In this document: piece by piece, positions 6,295-7,777 of the stretch
Layout: every line of letters starts with the position of its first letter
Position numbering within the stretch: the first letter of the stretch is position 1
NCBI GenBank assembly: GCA_031274845.1
Contig: JAISPN010000161.1
Coordinates: 1-7,777, forward strand
Direction of reading: 5' to 3'
Length of the DNA: 7,777 bases
Origin: Acidobacteriaceae bacterium
GTDB taxonomy: Bacteria > Acidobacteriota > Vicinamibacteria > Vicinamibacterales > CAVVIG01
Program-made: the position numbers and the translations under genes
The notes under the pieces: model-generated
The model's input: only the letters and a program-made list of their open reading frames with translations
The model's database searches: none
What the model was told of the DNA's origin: nothing

Positions 6295-6303
6295 TGATAT
6301 GAT
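6295..6303 (+). promoter_or_regulatory. Candidate extended -10 promoter of the menaquinone pair
   Basis: TGATATGAT is an extended -10 (TG, one base, TATGAT; five of six to consensus). Transcription would begin at about 6309-6312, leaving at most a few leader bases before ATG 6315. No Shine-Dalgarno precedes that ATG. The layout closely copies the element at 3193-3201. Confidence 0.45.
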
Positions 6304-6314
6304 CTTTTCCTGGC

Positions 6315-7163
6315 ATGACCCCTGTTTCAGAGACTGAACTCGCTTCGCTTTCCGAAAGCCGCGACATCATCAGCCTCGGGATGGCCGCAGACGATGTGCG
6401 TCGCGCGCTGCACGGCGCGCGCACGACGTTTGTGCGCGTCGCCGACGTTGATGTGGCCCCCGGCGCTCTCGTCACCATTCCCGCCGCGGCCGGCGAGGTC
6501 CGCATCGTCGGCACGCCAGAGACGCGCGCCGCTGCCGTGCAGCGGGTCGTCGAAGTGGCCGCGCAGGCAGAGAAACGGCCACTCTCGGGATTCTCGCTCT
6601 CCGATCTCGAAGCGCTCGCCGCGCGCGAGCAGACGACGCTTCGGGCGCTCCTCGAAGATTTGAAGGTGGCTGGCCTTGAGCTGGTCGCCGAGGCGCCGTT
6701 CGATCGGCTGCGCTCGCCGCGCCGGTCGATTGAGCAGGTCAACATTGCGGGGCTGGCGCTTGCCCGGCTGACCGTGTGGCAACTGCCGTCCGGCGATGTG
6801 TCCGCGCTGTACCGGAGCATTGGCGAACTGCAATATGACGTCGCGGTCATTCGTGCCTTTGCGCCGTTGCCGCGCGTGACGAATCCTGCCGTGCCGACGA
6901 CCGGCTACGACGATGTCCGGCGCGTGGCGCTGGCGCGTTTGTCGCTCAACATTCCGTCCATTCAGGTCGACTGGTCGCTGTACGGTCCCAAGCTCGCGCA
7001 GGTGGCGTTGACGGTCGGCGCCAACGATCTCGACGCCGTTACCGCAGTGGACGATATGAGCGAAGGGCGGCGGCGGGCGCCTCTTGAAGAGGTGCTGCGG
7101 AACATTCGCGCCGCGGGGCTTGAACCAACAGAGCGGGACGGCCGCTTCGACCTCCTCGCGTGA
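6315..7163 (+). CDS. Cysteine-free MqnE/MqnC-like protein (radical-SAM pseudoenzyme) next to mqnA
   Basis: The 282-residue protein resembles the futalosine-pathway radical-SAM enzymes MqnE (aminofutalosine synthase) and MqnC (cyclic dehypoxanthinylfutalosine synthase) at both ends. Residues 12-40 (SLSESRDIISLGMAADDVRR, then HGARTTFV) recall the helix that precedes their cluster motif. Residues 198-238 (YDDVRRVALARLSL, IPSIQVDW, PKLAQVALTVGANDLD) and 256-277 (PLEEVLRNIRAAGLEPTERD) match their C-terminal signature. The CxxxCxxC motif that binds the [4Fe-4S] cluster is absent, and no cysteine occurs anywhere. It is also about 90 residues shorter than MqnE, with most of the early barrel missing. 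So radical-SAM chemistry is not possible as far as I can see. The frame is intact and ends in a GTGA overlap with mqnA, which argues for a maintained gene, not a decaying one. A scaffold, chaperone or regulatory partner in menaquinone synthesis is inferred; the true function is unknown. Confidence 0.8.
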   Translation: MTPVSETELASLSESRDIISLGMAADDVRRALHGARTTFVRVADVDVAPGALVTIPAAAGEVRIVGTPETRAAAVQRVVEVAAQAEKRPLSGFSLSDLEALAAREQTTLRALLEDLKVAGLELVAEAPFDRLRSPRRSIEQVNIAGLALARLTVWQLPSGDVSALYRSIGELQYDVAVIRAFAPLPRVTNPAVPTTGYDDVRRVALARLSLNIPSIQVDWSLYGPKLAQVALTVGANDLDAVTAVDDMSEGRRRAPLEEVLRNIRAAGLEPTERDGRFDLLA

Positions 7164-7777
7164 GCAGCCCAGTTCGACTTGGCGCGGTCGAGTACCTCAA
7201 CGCGCGCCCGCTGGTGTACGGTCTCGAACGAGAGCCCGCGTTTCTATTGCGCTTCGACGTGCCGGCGCGTTGCGCGGCGCTGCTCCATGCGAACGAGATC
7301 GATCTCGGCCTCATTCCCTCGATTGAATATCTGCGTGGTCCGGAGCCGTACGCGATTGTGCATTCGCCCGTGGTGGCCTCTCGCGGAGCGGTCGCATCGG
7401 TGGCGCTCTACACACGCCGCGACCCGGCGGACATTCGCTCGATTGCGCTCGATACCACATCGAGAACGTCGGTCGCGCTGACGCGCGTGCTCGCGCGTCG
7501 CGCCTGGAATCTGTCTCCCGAGCTCGTGCCGATGGCGCCTGATCTCGAAGTCATGCTCGATCGCGCGGATGCGGGGCTTGTGATTGGCGACCGGGCGTTG
7601 TTTCTCGATCACGCGGCGCTCGGAGCGACGAAGATCGATCTCGGCGCGCTCTGGAAATCGACGACAGGATTGCCGTTCGTGTATGCGTTCTGGGCGGGGC
7701 GGCGCGATGTGCTCACCCCCGCGCACGTGCGCCGGTTGCAGGACGCGCGCGATCGTGGCGTGAGCCATCCGGCTGAC
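7160..7777 (+). CDS. mqnA: Chorismate dehydratase MqnA (3' end outside window)
   Basis: MqnA converts chorismate to 3-[(1-carboxyvinyl)oxy]benzoate, the entry step of futalosine-type menaquinone synthesis, in the cytoplasm. Starting at GTG 7160, 206 residues are visible of a protein usually about 270-290 long, open to the last base. Family segments in order are LGAVEYLNARPLVYGL (residues 6-21), EIDLGLIPSIEYL, SRGAVASVALYTR, IALDTTSRTSVALTRVL, AGLVIGDRAL and DLGALWKSTTGLPFVYAFW. The fold is of the periplasmic-binding-protein type, but no signal peptide is present. The GTG overlaps the TGA of the preceding gene as GTGA, so translation is coupled; no clear Shine-Dalgarno is seen. MqnD, a related enzyme of the same fold, is less likely because the N-terminal YLNARPL and DTTSRTS signatures are those of MqnA. 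Confidence 0.95.
   Translation, partial: MSSPVRLGAVEYLNARPLVYGLEREPAFLLRFDVPARCAALLHANEIDLGLIPSIEYLRGPEPYAIVHSPVVASRGAVASVALYTRRDPADIRSIALDTTSRTSVALTRVLARRAWNLSPELVPMAPDLEVMLDRADAGLVIGDRALFLDHAALGATKIDLGALWKSTTGLPFVYAFWAGRRDVLTPAHVRRLQDARDRGVSHPAD

Noticed and set aside
6248..6334. A 28-codon frame starting at ATG 6248, overlapping the oxidoreductase stop (TAATG)
   Set aside because: It is Arg-rich, out of frame with the next gene and resembles nothing; it also contains no CxxxCxxC that could restore a radical-SAM motif to the gene at 6315 by frameshift.
5355..6850. Long minus-strand open frames opposite the oxidoreductase and the MqnE-like gene
   Set aside because: These are low-complexity Arg/Ser/Ala translations without recognisable motifs or plausible starts; the plus-strand genes explain the coding signal.

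Overview
The window comes from a GC-rich, Gram-negative (LPS-making) bacterium. It carries an outer-membrane and lipid A block followed by a menaquinone block of the futalosine type. The combination of BamA, Skp/OmpH, a FabZ-LpxA fusion, LpxI (instead of LpxH), a Gfo/Idh/MocA dehydrogenase and MqnA, together with a small Cys-Gly-Gly lipoprotein, looks to me like Acidobacteriota, possibly the Vicinamibacteria. That placement is inferred from gene content and style; no search was run.

Layout. Positions 1-1961 hold the 3' part of bamA (end of POTRA3, POTRA4, POTRA5 and the full beta-barrel). A skp/ompH chaperone gene follows after 12 bp (1974-2576). The gene pair ends near a strong 15-bp hairpin (2632-2666), which also serves a convergent small lipoprotein gene on the minus strand (2691-3143). 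A 66-bp divergent promoter region separates the lipoprotein gene from a plus-strand operon: fabZ-lpxA fusion (3210-4469), lpxI (4495-5316) and a Gfo/Idh/MocA oxidoreductase (5313-6248, ATGA overlap with lpxI). After a 66-bp gap comes a second plus-strand pair: a cysteine-free relative of the radical-SAM enzymes MqnE/MqnC (6315-7163) and mqnA (7160 to the window end, GTGA overlap).

How the genes work together. BamA and Skp insert and escort outer-membrane beta-barrel proteins. FabZ-LpxA uses the 3-hydroxyacyl-ACP pool and makes the first lipid A intermediate. LpxI cleaves UDP-2,3-diacylglucosamine to lipid X. The oxidoreductase sits where some bacteria keep gnnA, which starts conversion of UDP-GlcNAc to its 3-amino form, so it may modify the LpxA substrate. 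lpxD and lpxB, often found in such clusters, are absent from this window. MqnA makes the first committed futalosine-pathway intermediate from chorismate.

The most striking item is the gene translationally coupled to mqnA. It keeps the C-terminal signature of MqnE/MqnC and an N-terminus like theirs, but has no cysteine at all and so cannot bind the radical-SAM [4Fe-4S] cluster. It may be an undescribed pseudoenzyme in menaquinone synthesis. Two further points deserve attention: the FabZ-LpxA fusion, and two operon starts (3210 and 6315) with an extended -10 motif a few bases before a start codon that lacks a Shine-Dalgarno sequence, suggesting leaderless mRNAs.
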